From Streptomyces sp. NP160 (lineage in GTDB: Bacteria > Actinomycetota > Actinomycetes > Actinomycetales > Quadrisphaeraceae): a DNA stretch of 64,000 bases. Shown here one piece after another: positions 1 through 8,312 of this stretch; position 1 is the first letter of the stretch; each line of letters starts with the position of its first letter. A program made the translations under genes and the position numbers. The stretch lies in contig NZ_VDMJ01000050.1 in NCBI RefSeq assembly GCF_006335115.1, positions 28,892 to 92,891 of the forward strand, written 5' to 3'. A model generated the notes under the pieces. That model did no database searches. It was given only the letters and a program-made list of their open reading frames with translations, and had not been told where the DNA came from.

Positions 1-1
1 C

Positions 2-376
2 CTGGCCGAGGAGGGCCGCGACAACGCCGAGGTCGACGCCTTCGAGATGTACGGCCACGACACCACCGGGCTGTGCAACTCCACCCACGACTACCGCGGC
101 GGCCAGAACGCGGACAAGCAGATCGACTGCAACCCGATGGCCTCCGGGGACGACTGGGCGATGCAGTGGCACACCTACGGGGCGCGCGTGCTGCCCGACG
201 TCGTCGTCTTCACCACCGACGGCGTCGAGACCGCGCGCATCCCGCGCCCGGAGGCCGGGGACGAGCCCTTCTTCTTCATGCTGACCCTCGCCCGCGGCGG
301 CGGCTGGCCGGTGGACCTGTCCGGCACCGGCGACGTGGCCGACATGTACGTGGACTGGGTCCGCGTCTACACGTGA
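2..376 (+). CDS. GH16 family beta-glucanase (C-terminal part, cut by window start)
   Basis: This is the last 124 codons of a gene entering from the left edge. Codons 10-20 read EVDAFEMYG, which contains the ExDxxE signature of glycoside hydrolase family 16 (nucleophile, auxiliary Asp, acid/base Glu). The protein ends MYVDWVRVYT, the usual closing strand of laminarinase-type GH16 domains (consensus VDYVRVY). The family hydrolyses beta-1,3 or mixed-linkage glucans outside the cell. The signal peptide and the front of the domain lie outside the window. It is followed 30 bases later by the Wzz-like gene on the same strand, so it may belong to the exopolysaccharide region as a tailoring or degrading enzyme. 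Family assignment is firm; substrate is unknown. Confidence 0.85.
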   Translation: MAEEGRDNAEVDAFEMYGHDTTGLCNSTHDYRGGQNADKQIDCNPMASGDDWAMQWHTYGARVLPDVVVFTTDGVETARIPRPEAGDEPFFFMLTLARGGGWPVDLSGTGDVADMYVDWVRVYT

Positions 377-406
377 GCCCACCCCGACGGGCTACCGTCG
401 CTGCTC

Positions 407-1786
407 GTGACCCTCCAGGACTTCCTGCGCGAGCTGAGGCACAGCTGGTGGATCGTCGCGCTCGGCGTCGCGCTGGGGGGGCTGCTGGGAGCGGTGCTGG
501 CCACCTCCCAGACCCCGACCTACCAGTCCTCCGCGTCGCTGTTCGTGACGACGGCGGGGGCGGGGGCCTCGGACGCCCGGGCGGCGGACAACTCCTTCGT
601 GCAGTCCCGCGTCACGACCTACGCCAGCCTGGGCACCCAGTCCTCGGTCCTCGAGCAGGCAGCGGCATCGCTCGACGGGGTCAGCGTCGAGCAGCTCCGC
701 AGGGAGGTCACCTCCTCGGCCAGGGAGGGCCAGAACCTCATCGACGTCAGCGCCTCAGCGGACTCCGCGGACCAGGCGGCGGCCGAGGCCAACGCTGTGG
801 CGCAGGCGCTCGCCACCACCGTCAACCAGCTCGAGGCGCCGTCCGGGTCGGCGGCGGGCACGGAGTCCGAGGTGGTGCTGCGCGTCACCCAGGAGGCGAC
901 CGCGCCGGCAGAGCCGGTCTCCCCCAACGTGCCCAGGACCGTGCTGGTCACCCTGCTCGTGGGGCTCGCCGCGGGGATCGGGGTCATGGTGCTCGCGGCT
1001 GCGGCCAGCGGGCGGCTGCGCGGCCCGCGCGACGTCGCGAGCATCACCGGCATCGTGCCCACGTCGGTGCCGGAGGCGCGGGGCGAGCGGCAGCGCGAGG
1101 CCTACCGCGCGCTGCGCTCGGCGCTGCGCCACAGCCTCGGGGCTCGCGGCTCGGTGGCCATCGCGCCGGTGCAGCCGGGCACCAGCGGGCGCGAGCTGGC
1201 CGAGGAGCTGGCCCAGGCGCTCGGGGAGGTGGGCAGCACCTCGCTGCTGATCGACGCCGACTTCCGCTCCGACCGGGGCCGCGGGCGCCGCAAGGACACC
1301 GGTCAGGCCAACCCCTCCCGCGGCCTCGCCCAGGTGCTGGCTGGGGAGGAGGCGCTCGACCAGGTGGTGACCGCCGGCGGACACCCCAACACCTGGCTGC
1401 TGCCCGCCGGGACGTTCGTGGAGTCGTCGGCGCAGCTGCTCAGCAGCGACAACATGACGCGGATCCTCGAGCACGTCACGCGCGACTTCGACTACGTCCT
1501 GGTCCTCGCCCCGCCGATGCTGCAGCGCTCGGAGGCCGCGGTGCTGGCGGCGCAGGCCCACGCGACGGTGCTGCGCATGGACGCCCGCGCGGTGCGACGC
1601 CCTGACCTGCTCTTCGCCCTGGAGAGCCTGCACGCGGTCGGCGTCACCTCAATCAACCTCGTGCTCGAGGGCGTCTCCAAGCTGGACATGCAGCCAGCGC
1701 GGGTGCGCTACACGGCCCAGGTCACCCCCGACGCCCTGCTGCTCCCGCGCTACGGCGGCGCCCCGGTCGACGCCGACCAGCGCTGA
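407..1786 (+). CDS. Wzz-type chain-length protein fused to degenerate BY-kinase-like domain
   Basis: 459 residues. A helix at about 14-33 and another at about 176-200 bracket an extracytoplasmic Wzz-type region, the layout of polysaccharide co-polymerases that set chain length. Residues 205-445 resemble the cytoplasmic BY-kinase (CpsD/Wzc) domain. LLIDADFR (about 280) matches Walker A' and DYVLVLAPP (about 362) the Walker B strand. Where a Walker A loop (GxxxxGKS/T) is expected the sequence is APVQPGTSGRELAEE, with no lysine. The C-terminus has only two scattered tyrosines and no tyrosine cluster. It is probably a scaffold or regulator of export and not an active kinase. GTG start; its TGA overlaps the next ATG by one base, so the two genes are translationally coupled. 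Confidence 0.8.
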   Translation: MTLQDFLRELRHSWWIVALGVALGGLLGAVLATSQTPTYQSSASLFVTTAGAGASDARAADNSFVQSRVTTYASLGTQSSVLEQAAASLDGVSVEQLRREVTSSAREGQNLIDVSASADSADQAAAEANAVAQALATTVNQLEAPSGSAAGTESEVVLRVTQEATAPAEPVSPNVPRTVLVTLLVGLAAGIGVMVLAAAASGRLRGPRDVASITGIVPTSVPEARGERQREAYRALRSALRHSLGARGSVAIAPVQPGTSGRELAEELAQALGEVGSTSLLIDADFRSDRGRGRRKDTGQANPSRGLAQVLAGEEALDQVVTAGGHPNTWLLPAGTFVESSAQLLSSDNMTRILEHVTRDFDYVLVLAPPMLQRSEAAVLAAQAHATVLRMDARAVRRPDLLFALESLHAVGVTSINLVLEGVSKLDMQPARVRYTAQVTPDALLLPRYGGAPVDADQR

Positions 1787-3141
1787 TGGTGGACGACGCG
1801 GACGGGAGCCTCTCGGTGGACGCCGACGTCCTCGTGCTCGGAGCCGGGATCAGCGGCCTCGTGTCCGCGTCGGTGCTGCTGGGTCAGGGAGCCGGCCGCG
1901 TCGTCGTCGTCGACGGCTACCCGCACGTCGGGGGCAACCACCTCGACGCGCACCTGGGCCCGTACACCTTCGACATCGGCAGCCTGGTCTTCCAGGACGA
2001 CTCCCCGCTGCTCGCCCACTTCCCCGACCTGCTCCCCCGCTACGTGCCGATCGAGCCGACGTGGGAGCGGCTGAACCCGCAGGGCCGGGTGACGGCCTAC
2101 CCGTTCTCCGTCACCGACGACCTGCTCGCGGCAGGTCCGCTCGAGCTGGCCCGGCTGCTCGGGTCGGCGCTGGTGTCCCGGCTGCGCCGCCGCCCGCAGC
2201 ACACCGCGCGCGACTTCGCCGAGCACTGGCTGGGGCCGCGGTTCGTGCACCGCTCGGGGCTCGACACGTACATGGAGCGGTTCTGCGGCGTGCCCACCGA
2301 GCAGATCGACCTCGAGTTCGCGCACAAGCGCATGATGTGGATCCCCAAGAACGCCAGCGCGGGCGAGCTGACCCGCAAGGTCACCGACCTCGTGCGGGCG
2401 CGGCTCGGGCGCCCGCGACCGCAGCCCGCGCCGGAGAACCAGCAGCTGGCGCGCCCGCGTGAAGGCTTCGCCCACCTCTACGAGCCGGCCGTCGCCTCGC
2501 TGGAGGCGAAGGGCACGCGCTTCGTGCTGGGGGCGGAGCTGCAGCGGCTGGAGCGCGACGGCGAGGGCTTCGTGCTGAGCACCAGCGGAGGCGAGGTGAG
2601 GGCGTCCCGGGTGGTCTCGACGGTGCCCGTCGACGTCGCGCTGGACCTGTGCGGCCTGCGCGAGGCGGGCGAGGAGCCGCTGCCCGTGGTGCGCCTGGTC
2701 AGCCTCTACTACAGCTTCTCGGGGCGACGCGGCCACGACGCCCCGGTGCTCTACAACTTCTCCCACGAGGGCACGTGGAAGCGCCTGACCACGTACTCCG
2801 ACTTCTACGGCCCGGCCGAGGGGCGGGAGTTCCTCGGGGTGGAGGTGGTCTCCAGCCGCGGCGGCCAGAGCGTGGAGGACGCGGCGGCGGACTTCCGGCG
2901 CCACACCGCGGCCAACGGGCTGTTCGAGGGCGACCTGCGCCTGGAGGGCAGCCACGTGCTCGACCACGCCTACCCCATCTACACCCGGGGCAGCGCCGCT
3001 CGCGCCCGAGCGGCGATGGCGCGCCTGGAGGCGTGGGGCGTGGAGTCGCTGGGCCGGCAGGGCGCCTTCGAGTACCAGCCGACCGCGCGCCACTCCACCG
3101 TGGAGGCGGAGGCGTTCCTGGCCCGCGACCCGAGCTCGTGA
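1786..3141 (+). CDS. FAD-dependent amine-oxidase/protoporphyrinogen-oxidase-like protein
   Basis: 451 residues. The N-terminus holds the dinucleotide-binding signature VLGAGISGLVSASVLL, then the acidic strand end VVVVDGYPHVGGN, as in NAD(P)-binding Rossmann/FAD flavoproteins of the amine oxidase, protoporphyrinogen oxidase and UDP-galactopyranose mutase group. GGNHLDAHLGPYTFDIGSLVF resembles the GG-H motif of UDP-galactopyranose mutases and related sugar-linked flavoenzymes. The gene is coupled to the Wzz-like gene before it (TGATG) and to the glycosyltransferase after it (GTGA), so a role in making or modifying a nucleotide sugar or polysaccharide is likelier than haem synthesis. That role is inferred from context; the fold is clear. 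Confidence 0.7.
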   Translation: MVDDADGSLSVDADVLVLGAGISGLVSASVLLGQGAGRVVVVDGYPHVGGNHLDAHLGPYTFDIGSLVFQDDSPLLAHFPDLLPRYVPIEPTWERLNPQGRVTAYPFSVTDDLLAAGPLELARLLGSALVSRLRRRPQHTARDFAEHWLGPRFVHRSGLDTYMERFCGVPTEQIDLEFAHKRMMWIPKNASAGELTRKVTDLVRARLGRPRPQPAPENQQLARPREGFAHLYEPAVASLEAKGTRFVLGAELQRLERDGEGFVLSTSGGEVRASRVVSTVPVDVALDLCGLREAGEEPLPVVRLVSLYYSFSGRRGHDAPVLYNFSHEGTWKRLTTYSDFYGPAEGREFLGVEVVSSRGGQSVEDAAADFRRHTAANGLFEGDLRLEGSHVLDHAYPIYTRGSAARARAAMARLEAWGVESLGRQGAFEYQPTARHSTVEAEAFLARDPSS

Positions 3142-4238
3142 CCCGCCGCACCACGTGGCTGCTCATGGCGAGCCACGTCCCCGCCAGCGGTCGGCTCGGC
3201 GGCATCGTGAGGTACACCGTCGAGCTGGCGCGGGCGCTGGCGGAGCGGGACGACGTCGAGGTGCACCTGCTGACCTCGCCGGCCGCCGCCGACCACCTCG
3301 CGCCGCTGGTGGGAGGCACCGGGCGCGTGCACACGACACCGGCCTGGGCGGACCCGGTGCTGCCGGCGTTCGAGCGCTGGCTGCTGGGGAGCCGGCTCGG
3401 TGACCGCTTCGACGTGGTGCAGGGCGTGAAGCACCTGCTGCCCCGGGGCGCGCGGGCCCGCACCGTGCTGACGGTGCACGACATGATCCTCGCCGACCGC
3501 CCGCGGGACTTCCCGCTGGCCAAGCGCGTGCTGCTGCAGCGGCCGTACGCCGCGTCGATCCGGCAGGCGGACGCGCTGGTCTGCGTCTCGCAGGCCACGC
3601 GCGCGGCGCTGCTGGTGCACCACCCGCAGGTGGTGGGGCGCACGGCCGTGGTGCTGTCGGCCACCAGCCCGCAGCTGCTGGGCGCCGTCCCGGAGCCGGT
3701 GGAGGCGCTGGTGGGCCGGCGCTTCGGCCTGGTGGTGGGTGACTCCTCCCCTCGCAAGAACCTCGCGACGGCGGTCTCCGCGTGGGCGCGCCTCGTGGAC
3801 GGGCCGGAGCACGCCGACGCCGCCCTGGCGCTGGTGGGCCCCCCGCCCTGGGGCGAGGAGGCGTACGGCCCCGACCACGCGCGACTGGTGGCGTCGGGGC
3901 ACCTGGTGCAGCTGCAGGGCGTCGACGACGCCGCCCTGAAGTGGTGCTACGAGCACGCTGCCGTGGTGCTGGCGCCGAGCCTGGTGGAGGGCTACGGCCT
4001 GCCGGCGCAGGAGGCCCTCGACCTGGGGGCGCCGCTGGTCACCTCGCTCGACCCGGCGCTGGTGGAGGTCAGCGCCGGGGCCGCCACCCACGTGGACGCC
4101 CGCGACGTGGCCGGCTGGGCTGGCGCTGCCGCCGAGCGGCTGGCCGCCGGGGCCGCCCGCCCGCGGCCCGCGCAGCACCCGCGCACGTGGCACGACGTGG
4201 CGGACGACACGGTGCGGGCGGTGCTCGGCACCCCCTGA
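3138..4238 (+). CDS. GT4-family glycosyltransferase
   Basis: 366 residues. The GTG start at 3138 overlaps the preceding stop (GTGA); the reading frame is open upstream, but the overlap and the start of the fold (RRTTWLLMASHVPASGRLGG) favour this codon. GT-B features: a glycine-rich N-terminal loop GRLGGIVRYTVELARAL, SPRKNL in the donor domain, and the GT4 E-x7-E element in LVEGYGLPAQEALDLGAPLV. GT4 enzymes transfer a sugar from a nucleotide donor with retention of configuration, here probably to a lipid-linked exopolysaccharide intermediate on the inner membrane face. It closes the tightly packed set that begins at the Wzz-like gene. Donor and acceptor are not predictable. Confidence 0.85.
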   Translation: MTRRTTWLLMASHVPASGRLGGIVRYTVELARALAERDDVEVHLLTSPAAADHLAPLVGGTGRVHTTPAWADPVLPAFERWLLGSRLGDRFDVVQGVKHLLPRGARARTVLTVHDMILADRPRDFPLAKRVLLQRPYAASIRQADALVCVSQATRAALLVHHPQVVGRTAVVLSATSPQLLGAVPEPVEALVGRRFGLVVGDSSPRKNLATAVSAWARLVDGPEHADAALALVGPPPWGEEAYGPDHARLVASGHLVQLQGVDDAALKWCYEHAAVVLAPSLVEGYGLPAQEALDLGAPLVTSLDPALVEVSAGAATHVDARDVAGWAGAAAERLAAGAARPRPAQHPRTWHDVADDTVRAVLGTP

Positions 4239-4365
4239 TCGCCGATCCGCCGGATCCGCCTCACGCGCCGGGGATGCCCGGTATGGTCCGTTTCGAGCGC
4301 TGCGCAGCGGGCAGCGTCCGTCCGCGAGGACGCTTCCCCGTGCGAGGTGTGCCCTGTCCCGCGAC

Positions 4366-5559
4366 GTGCGCGTGAGCATCGTCCACGAGCGCTTCACCGA
4401 GTTCGCGGGCTCGGAGGCGGTGGTCGAGGCGATGGCCCGCCGCTGGCCGCAGGCGCTGCTGCACGCACCGGTGGCCCGGCGCGGCGTGCTCCCGGGAGAC
4501 CTCGAGCCGCGGGTGCGGGCCACCCGGCTGAGCCGCCTGCTGCGCGGCCCGGGCTACGCGCACCTCCTGCCGGCGCTGCCGCTGGCCATGCGCTCGCTGC
4601 GGCTGCCCGACGCCGACGTCGTCGTCGCCTCCCACCACGCCTTCGCCACGCAGGTGGCCATGACGTCGGCGGCGCCGGTGGTGGCGTACGTCCACTCCCC
4701 CGCCCGCTGGGTGTGGGAGGCGTCGATGCGGCGCGGGGAGGGCACCGGCCTGCTCGGAGGCGGGGGCGTGGGGGCGGCCGGGCTGGCGGCGTTCTCGACG
4801 GCGTTCAAGCCGTTCGACGTGGCGGCCGCGCAGCGGGTGCACACGCTGGTGGCCAACTCCACGTGCGTGGCGGAGCGGATCCGGCGCTGGTGGGGCCGCG
4901 AGGCGCAGGTGGTGGCCCCTCCCGTGAACACCGGCTTCTACGCGCCCGACGCCCGGACGCCCCGGGAGGACTTCTTCCTGCTGGCCGGCCGCCTGGTGCC
5001 CTACAAGAGGCCCGACCTCGCCGTGAAGGCGGCCGCCCGGGCGGGCGTGCGGCTGGTGGTGGCCGGCGAGGGCCGGTTCCTGCGGCAGGTGGAGGGTCTG
5101 GCCGGGCCGCGCACCACGTTCCTGGGGCGGGTGAGCGACGTCGAGCTGCGCGACCTGTTCCGGCGCTGCCGGGCGCTGCTCATGCCCGGCGTGGAGGACT
5201 TCGGCATCGTGCCGGTGGAGGCCATGGCGTGCGGCGCACCTGTCGTCGCCCTCGCCGAGGGCGGTGCGCTGGACACGGTGGTGCCGGGCGTGTCGGGGCA
5301 GCTGGTCCCCGCAGTGCCGCGCGAGCTGGAGGTCGACGCGTGGGCCGAGGCGCTGCTCGCCTTCGACGCCCCGGCCTTCGACCCCGACCGCGTCCGGGCG
5401 CACGCCGGGACGTTCTCGCGGGCGAGCTTCGCCGACGCGATGGCCGCGGTGGTCGACCGCGTGGCCCACGGCTCGGCGCTCCCCCAACAGGCCGCTTCCC
5501 CGTCGATCGACCTCAGGGACAGCGCGCCCGCGGCGGCCCGTCACACCTCCTGGTCCTGA
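4366..5559 (+). CDS. GT4-family glycosyltransferase, WbaZ/MtfB-like (copy 1)
   Basis: 397 residues from GTG 4366. Recognisable elements are MRVSIVHERFTEFAGSE at the N-terminus, YVHSPARWVWE, RLVPYKRPDLAVKAA and MPGVEDFGIVPVEAMACG. The last is the GT4 donor-site motif in the form seen in WbaZ/MtfB-type mannosyltransferases. The protein is a clear paralogue of the minus-strand gene at 47587-48822: the N-terminus, the HSPARWVW/HTPARWVW block and the EDFGIVPVEAMACGAPV block are nearly the same in both. A 127-base gap separates it from the previous gene, so it may have its own promoter. An 11-bp inverted repeat sits at its stop codon. Confidence 0.85.
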   Translation: MRVSIVHERFTEFAGSEAVVEAMARRWPQALLHAPVARRGVLPGDLEPRVRATRLSRLLRGPGYAHLLPALPLAMRSLRLPDADVVVASHHAFATQVAMTSAAPVVAYVHSPARWVWEASMRRGEGTGLLGGGGVGAAGLAAFSTAFKPFDVAAAQRVHTLVANSTCVAERIRRWWGREAQVVAPPVNTGFYAPDARTPREDFFLLAGRLVPYKRPDLAVKAAARAGVRLVVAGEGRFLRQVEGLAGPRTTFLGRVSDVELRDLFRRCRALLMPGVEDFGIVPVEAMACGAPVVALAEGGALDTVVPGVSGQLVPAVPRELEVDAWAEALLAFDAPAFDPDRVRAHAGTFSRASFADAMAAVVDRVAHGSALPQQAASPSIDLRDSAPAAARHTSWS

Positions 5560-5605
5560 GCGCTCGGCCGCAGACCGCGCGGCGCTCTTCAGGAGGCCGA
5601 GCGCT
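5559..5605. terminator. Inverted repeat at convergent gene ends
   Basis: The arms AGCGCTCGGCC (5559-5569) and GGCCGAGCGCT (5595-5605) are perfect inverse complements, 11 bp, around a 25-base GC-rich loop. The element begins at the stop of the glycosyltransferase and covers the 3' end of the small minus-strand gene. It is placed like a bidirectional terminator. There is no T-tract, as is common in high-GC actinobacteria. Confidence 0.5.
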
Positions 5606-5792
5606 GGGCCTGGCGGCTGACCGGCCGGACAGGGAGGCGGACGACGGCGGGCACGAGCGCCCCGCCCTGCTGCAGCCCGCCGGCGGCTCGCTCCCCGTGC
5701 TCGGCGCGGGTGAGGACGCGCCCCACGAGCAGCGCGAAGGCCGAGGCTGCGCCGGTCCAGGCGAGCAGCGAGACCACGATCCAGGTGTCCAC
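5589..5792 (-). CDS. Small single-helix membrane protein (family member 1)
   Basis: 67 residues from a GTG. One hydrophobic segment (about 3-26, WIVVSLLAWTGAASAFALLVG) is followed by RVLTRAEHGERA and a basic, disordered tail. The start VDTWIVVSLLAW and the ALLVGxVLxRAxxxER block closely match the protein at 8313-8546 (VDIWLIAVLVAW, ALLVGGTVVRADRRER). A third relative lies at 5877-6074. Repetition of the same short protein three times within 3 kb, always next to glycosyltransferase or hydrolase genes on the minus strand, is the main evidence that these are real genes. The family is not recognised and its function is unknown. Confidence 0.6.
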   Translation of the reverse strand: MDTWIVVSLLAWTGAASAFALLVGRVLTRAEHGERAAGGLQQGGALVPAVVRLPVRPVSRQAQRSAS

Positions 5793-5876
5793 GGGTCATG
5801 TCTAGGCGCTGGGCCCGTGCGCGTCATGAGCCCCGGGTGGGAGCCGGCTGGGAGTCGCTCAGCCCGTGGGCGGAGC

Positions 5877-6074
5877 TCAGGCGGCCTCGCGGCGGGAGCC
5901 GTGGGCGGCCGGAGCGGCAGAGGGCACCGCGTGCAGGTACCTCAGGTCCCGCACCTCACGGTGACCGTGGCGCCAGCGGTCGCTCTTGCCGGAGACGGCC
6001 AGGGACCGTCCCAGCAGCAGCGCCGCGGCGCAGGCGACGACGACCCACGCAGCGACCAGGGCAACGATGACCAT
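5877..6074 (-). CDS. Small single-helix membrane protein (family member 2)
   Basis: 65 residues from ATG 6074, with GAGG just before the start. The layout matches its two neighbours: a hydrophobic helix at the extreme N-terminus (MVIVALVAAWVVVACAAALL), LLGRSLAVSGKSDRW, then a basic His/Arg-rich tail. It lies directly upstream of family member 1 on the same strand, 84 bases away, so they may share a transcript. Function unknown. Confidence rests on the recurrence of the pattern, since a 65-codon open frame in high-GC DNA alone would mean little. Confidence 0.5.
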   Translation of the reverse strand: MVIVALVAAWVVVACAAALLLGRSLAVSGKSDRWRHGHREVRDLRYLHAVPSAAPAAHGSRREAA

Positions 6075-6354
6075 GCCTCACTGTGTACCCACCGATGGTG
6101 GTGATCAACCGCGCCGCGCCGCCACGATCGCGACACGCCGCACCGGCACCTGGAGCTCTCACCCTGGTGAGCAGGCCCTTCGCGGGGTCTCGGCCGGTTC
6201 GCCCCACCTCGTCCCCCATCGTGCGCGCCCCCGGCGGCCAGGGCACGTCCCACCGCGGGTGACGCGATGCCCCGACACGCCGGCGGCCGCCGTCGCCGGG
6301 CCCCTACAGTCCCCCGGGGTGCGCCGGGCGTGCGCACACGTCTGGAGGCCCCCG

Positions 6355-7227
6355 GTGCTCGGCAGGACCACGACGGCGCTGGCGGCAACGGCCCTCGCGC
6401 TCACCACGCTGCTCGGTGCGGCGCCGTCGGCGCTCGCCGCCAGCGGCTACGAGAAGGGGCCGGACCCGACGCGAGCGTCCGTCGAGGCGAAGGCGGGCCC
6501 GTTCGCCGTCTCCACCAGCACGGTCTCGCGCACCACGGCGAAGACCTTCGGCGGCGGCACGGTCTACTACCCCACCGACGCGAGCATCGGCACGGTCGGC
6601 GCGGTGGCCGTCTCCCCCGGGTACACGGCGCGGCAGTCGAGCGTGGCGTGGCTGGGTCCGCGCATCGCGTCGCAGGGCTTCGTGGTGATCACCATCGACA
6701 CGCTCAGCGTGTACGACAAGCCCGCCGCCCGCGGTGACCAGCTGCGCGCGGCGCTGCGCTACCTCACCACCTCCAGCGCGGTGAAGGACCGCATCGACCC
6801 GACGCGCCTGGCGGTGGCCGGCCACTCCATGGGCGGCGGGGGCGCGCTGGAGGCCGTCAAGGACGACCCGTCCCTCAGGGCCGCCGTGCCGCTGACGCCC
6901 TGGAACACCGACACCACGTGGCCGGAGGTCACCACGCCGACGCTCGTCATCGGCGCGCAGAACGACGACGTCGCCCCGCCGTACCGGCACGCGCGGCTCT
7001 TCTACGGCTCAGTCCCGAGCAGCACGCCCAAGGAATACCTGGAGCTGCGCGGAGCCAGCCACTACGCGCCCACCAGCGTCAACAGCACCAACCCGACGGT
7101 GGCCAGCTACACGATCAGCTGGCTGAAGCGCTTCGTGGACGGCGACACCCGCTACTCGCAGTTCCTCTGCCCCGCCCCGGCGGTGGGGACGACCTTCAAC
7201 GTCGTCCGGTCGACCTGCCCGTTCTGA
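6355..7227 (+). CDS. Secreted cutinase / polyester (PET) hydrolase-like enzyme
   Basis: 290 residues. GTG 6355 has GGAGG seven bases upstream; the open frame continues upstream without a better site. A signal peptide ends near LAA at 28. The mature protein follows the actinobacterial cutinase family (Thermobifida Cut1/Cut2, and Ideonella PETase) along its length. GYTARQSS carries oxyanion-hole Tyr90, GHSMGGGG carries Ser158 and Met159, LTPW carries Trp183, NDDVAPP carries the catalytic Asp204, and ASHYAP carries His236. The end FLCPAP...STCPF keeps the C-terminal disulphide pair (272, 288). The family cleaves ester bonds in cutin and synthetic polyesters outside the cell. Its 3' end overlaps the convergent glycosyltransferase by 32 bases. 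Family assignment is very secure; activity on PET is an inference. Confidence 0.92.
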   Translation: MLGRTTTALAATALALTTLLGAAPSALAASGYEKGPDPTRASVEAKAGPFAVSTSTVSRTTAKTFGGGTVYYPTDASIGTVGAVAVSPGYTARQSSVAWLGPRIASQGFVVITIDTLSVYDKPAARGDQLRAALRYLTTSSAVKDRIDPTRLAVAGHSMGGGGALEAVKDDPSLRAAVPLTPWNTDTTWPEVTTPTLVIGAQNDDVAPPYRHARLFYGSVPSSTPKEYLELRGASHYAPTSVNSTNPTVASYTISWLKRFVDGDTRYSQFLCPAPAVGTTFNVVRSTCPF

Positions 7228-8242
7228 GTCCCCTCCTGAGCCGGTCGGCGCGGCGCGGCGCGTAGCGGACCCGCAGCAGCGGCGCGAGCCACGGGCTCGG
7301 GCAGAGGAGCACGAGCAGCGACCACGCCGCCACGGCGAGCCTGTCGGCCAGCGGCTCCGGTCCGGGCCACGTGGGTGAGCGCAGCGCGTCCAGCAGCCGC
7401 CGCGCCGTCGAGTCACCGGGCAGCCCCGGCAGGTGCGGCGACCGCCGGGACGCGGCGCAGCGGAACTGCAGCAGCTCCCTGCTACGGAACAGCGGCGCCT
7501 CGTCCACCGTGCCGTCGCCCGACCCGAGGCCCGCGGCGCGCTGCGCGAAGGCCCAGCGGACCCGGGCCCGCTGCACCTCGCGGGCGAAGCGGGTCGGGTC
7601 GCGCAGCAGGGCGCTGTCCTGGGCGTCGTGCTGCCGGTAGCCCACCAGCACGCCGGGCAGGCTCACCACGTCACCGAGCAGCGGTGCGGTGGCCACGCAG
7701 GCGGAGTCGAGGAAGTCCCCCGCCTCGGGGCCGGCCGGCAGGATGCGCTCGAGGTACCAGCGGGCGTAGGCGTTGCCGGAGCCGGGCGGCGTGGGGTACG
7801 CCGACGTCGTCGTGAGCCAGTGGCGCACCGCAGACGGTTCAGGCACGGGCTCGTAGCGCGGGAAGGGCCTGCCGATCCGGCGGCCGGCGGTGTCGAAGCG
7901 CTGCATCTGCAGCTGCACCTTGGTGGTGCGCGGCCCCATGGCCTCGACCACGCGGCGCGCGGCCTGGGGCGGCAGGACGTCGTCGGCGTCGAGGAAGACC
8001 ACCACGTCACCGGTGGACTCGGCGAAGCCGGCGTTGGCGGCGGGGCGCTGGTCGCCGTGGTCGAGCCTCAGGGCGCGGACGCGGTCCGCGTAGCCGGTCA
8101 CCACGTCCCAGGAGCCGTCCGTGGAGCCGTTGTCGACGACGACGACCTCCACGTCCGGCCAGTCCAGCGCCAGGGCGCTGTCGACGGCTTCGCCCAGGTA
8201 GTGCGCGTAGTCGTAGTTCGTGATCACCACGCTCACCCGCAC
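7196..8242 (-). CDS. GT2-family glycosyltransferase
   Basis: 348 residues from GTG 8242 (MRVSVVITNYDYAHYL), where the GT-A fold begins. VVVVDNGSTDGSWD is the nucleotide-binding strand and VVVFLDADDVLPP the DxD-type metal/donor motif of family 2 inverting glycosyltransferases. A later block (DFLDSACVATAPLLG, then GYRQHDAQDS) fits the acceptor side. A short hydrophobic stretch near the C-terminus (AAWSLLVLLCPSPWLAPLL) may anchor it in the membrane. It lies 70 bases downstream of a small membrane protein gene on the same strand, so the two may be co-transcribed. Donor unknown. Confidence 0.85.
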   Translation of the reverse strand: MRVSVVITNYDYAHYLGEAVDSALALDWPDVEVVVVDNGSTDGSWDVVTGYADRVRALRLDHGDQRPAANAGFAESTGDVVVFLDADDVLPPQAARRVVEAMGPRTTKVQLQMQRFDTAGRRIGRPFPRYEPVPEPSAVRHWLTTTSAYPTPPGSGNAYARWYLERILPAGPEAGDFLDSACVATAPLLGDVVSLPGVLVGYRQHDAQDSALLRDPTRFAREVQRARVRWAFAQRAAGLGSGDGTVDEAPLFRSRELLQFRCAASRRSPHLPGLPGDSTARRLLDALRSPTWPGPEPLADRLAVAAWSLLVLLCPSPWLAPLLRVRYAPRRADRLRRGLRTGRSTGRR

Positions 8243-8312
8243 GGGGCCACTCAAGCAGCACCCGCGGACGTGCGACTCGGTGGACGCAGGCGCGTCCCCC
8301 CGAGGGGGTGCC

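Noticed and set aside
1786..3141. Protoporphyrinogen oxidase for haem synthesis
   Set aside because: The fold fits, but no haem genes are nearby and the gene is coupled to polysaccharide genes on both sides; a sugar-linked flavoenzyme is more plausible.
2979..4523. 514-residue minus-strand open frame opposite the glycosyltransferases
   Set aside because: It is antisense to two clear GT4 genes, has an Arg/His/Gly-rich composition typical of wrong-frame high-GC DNA, and shows no motif.
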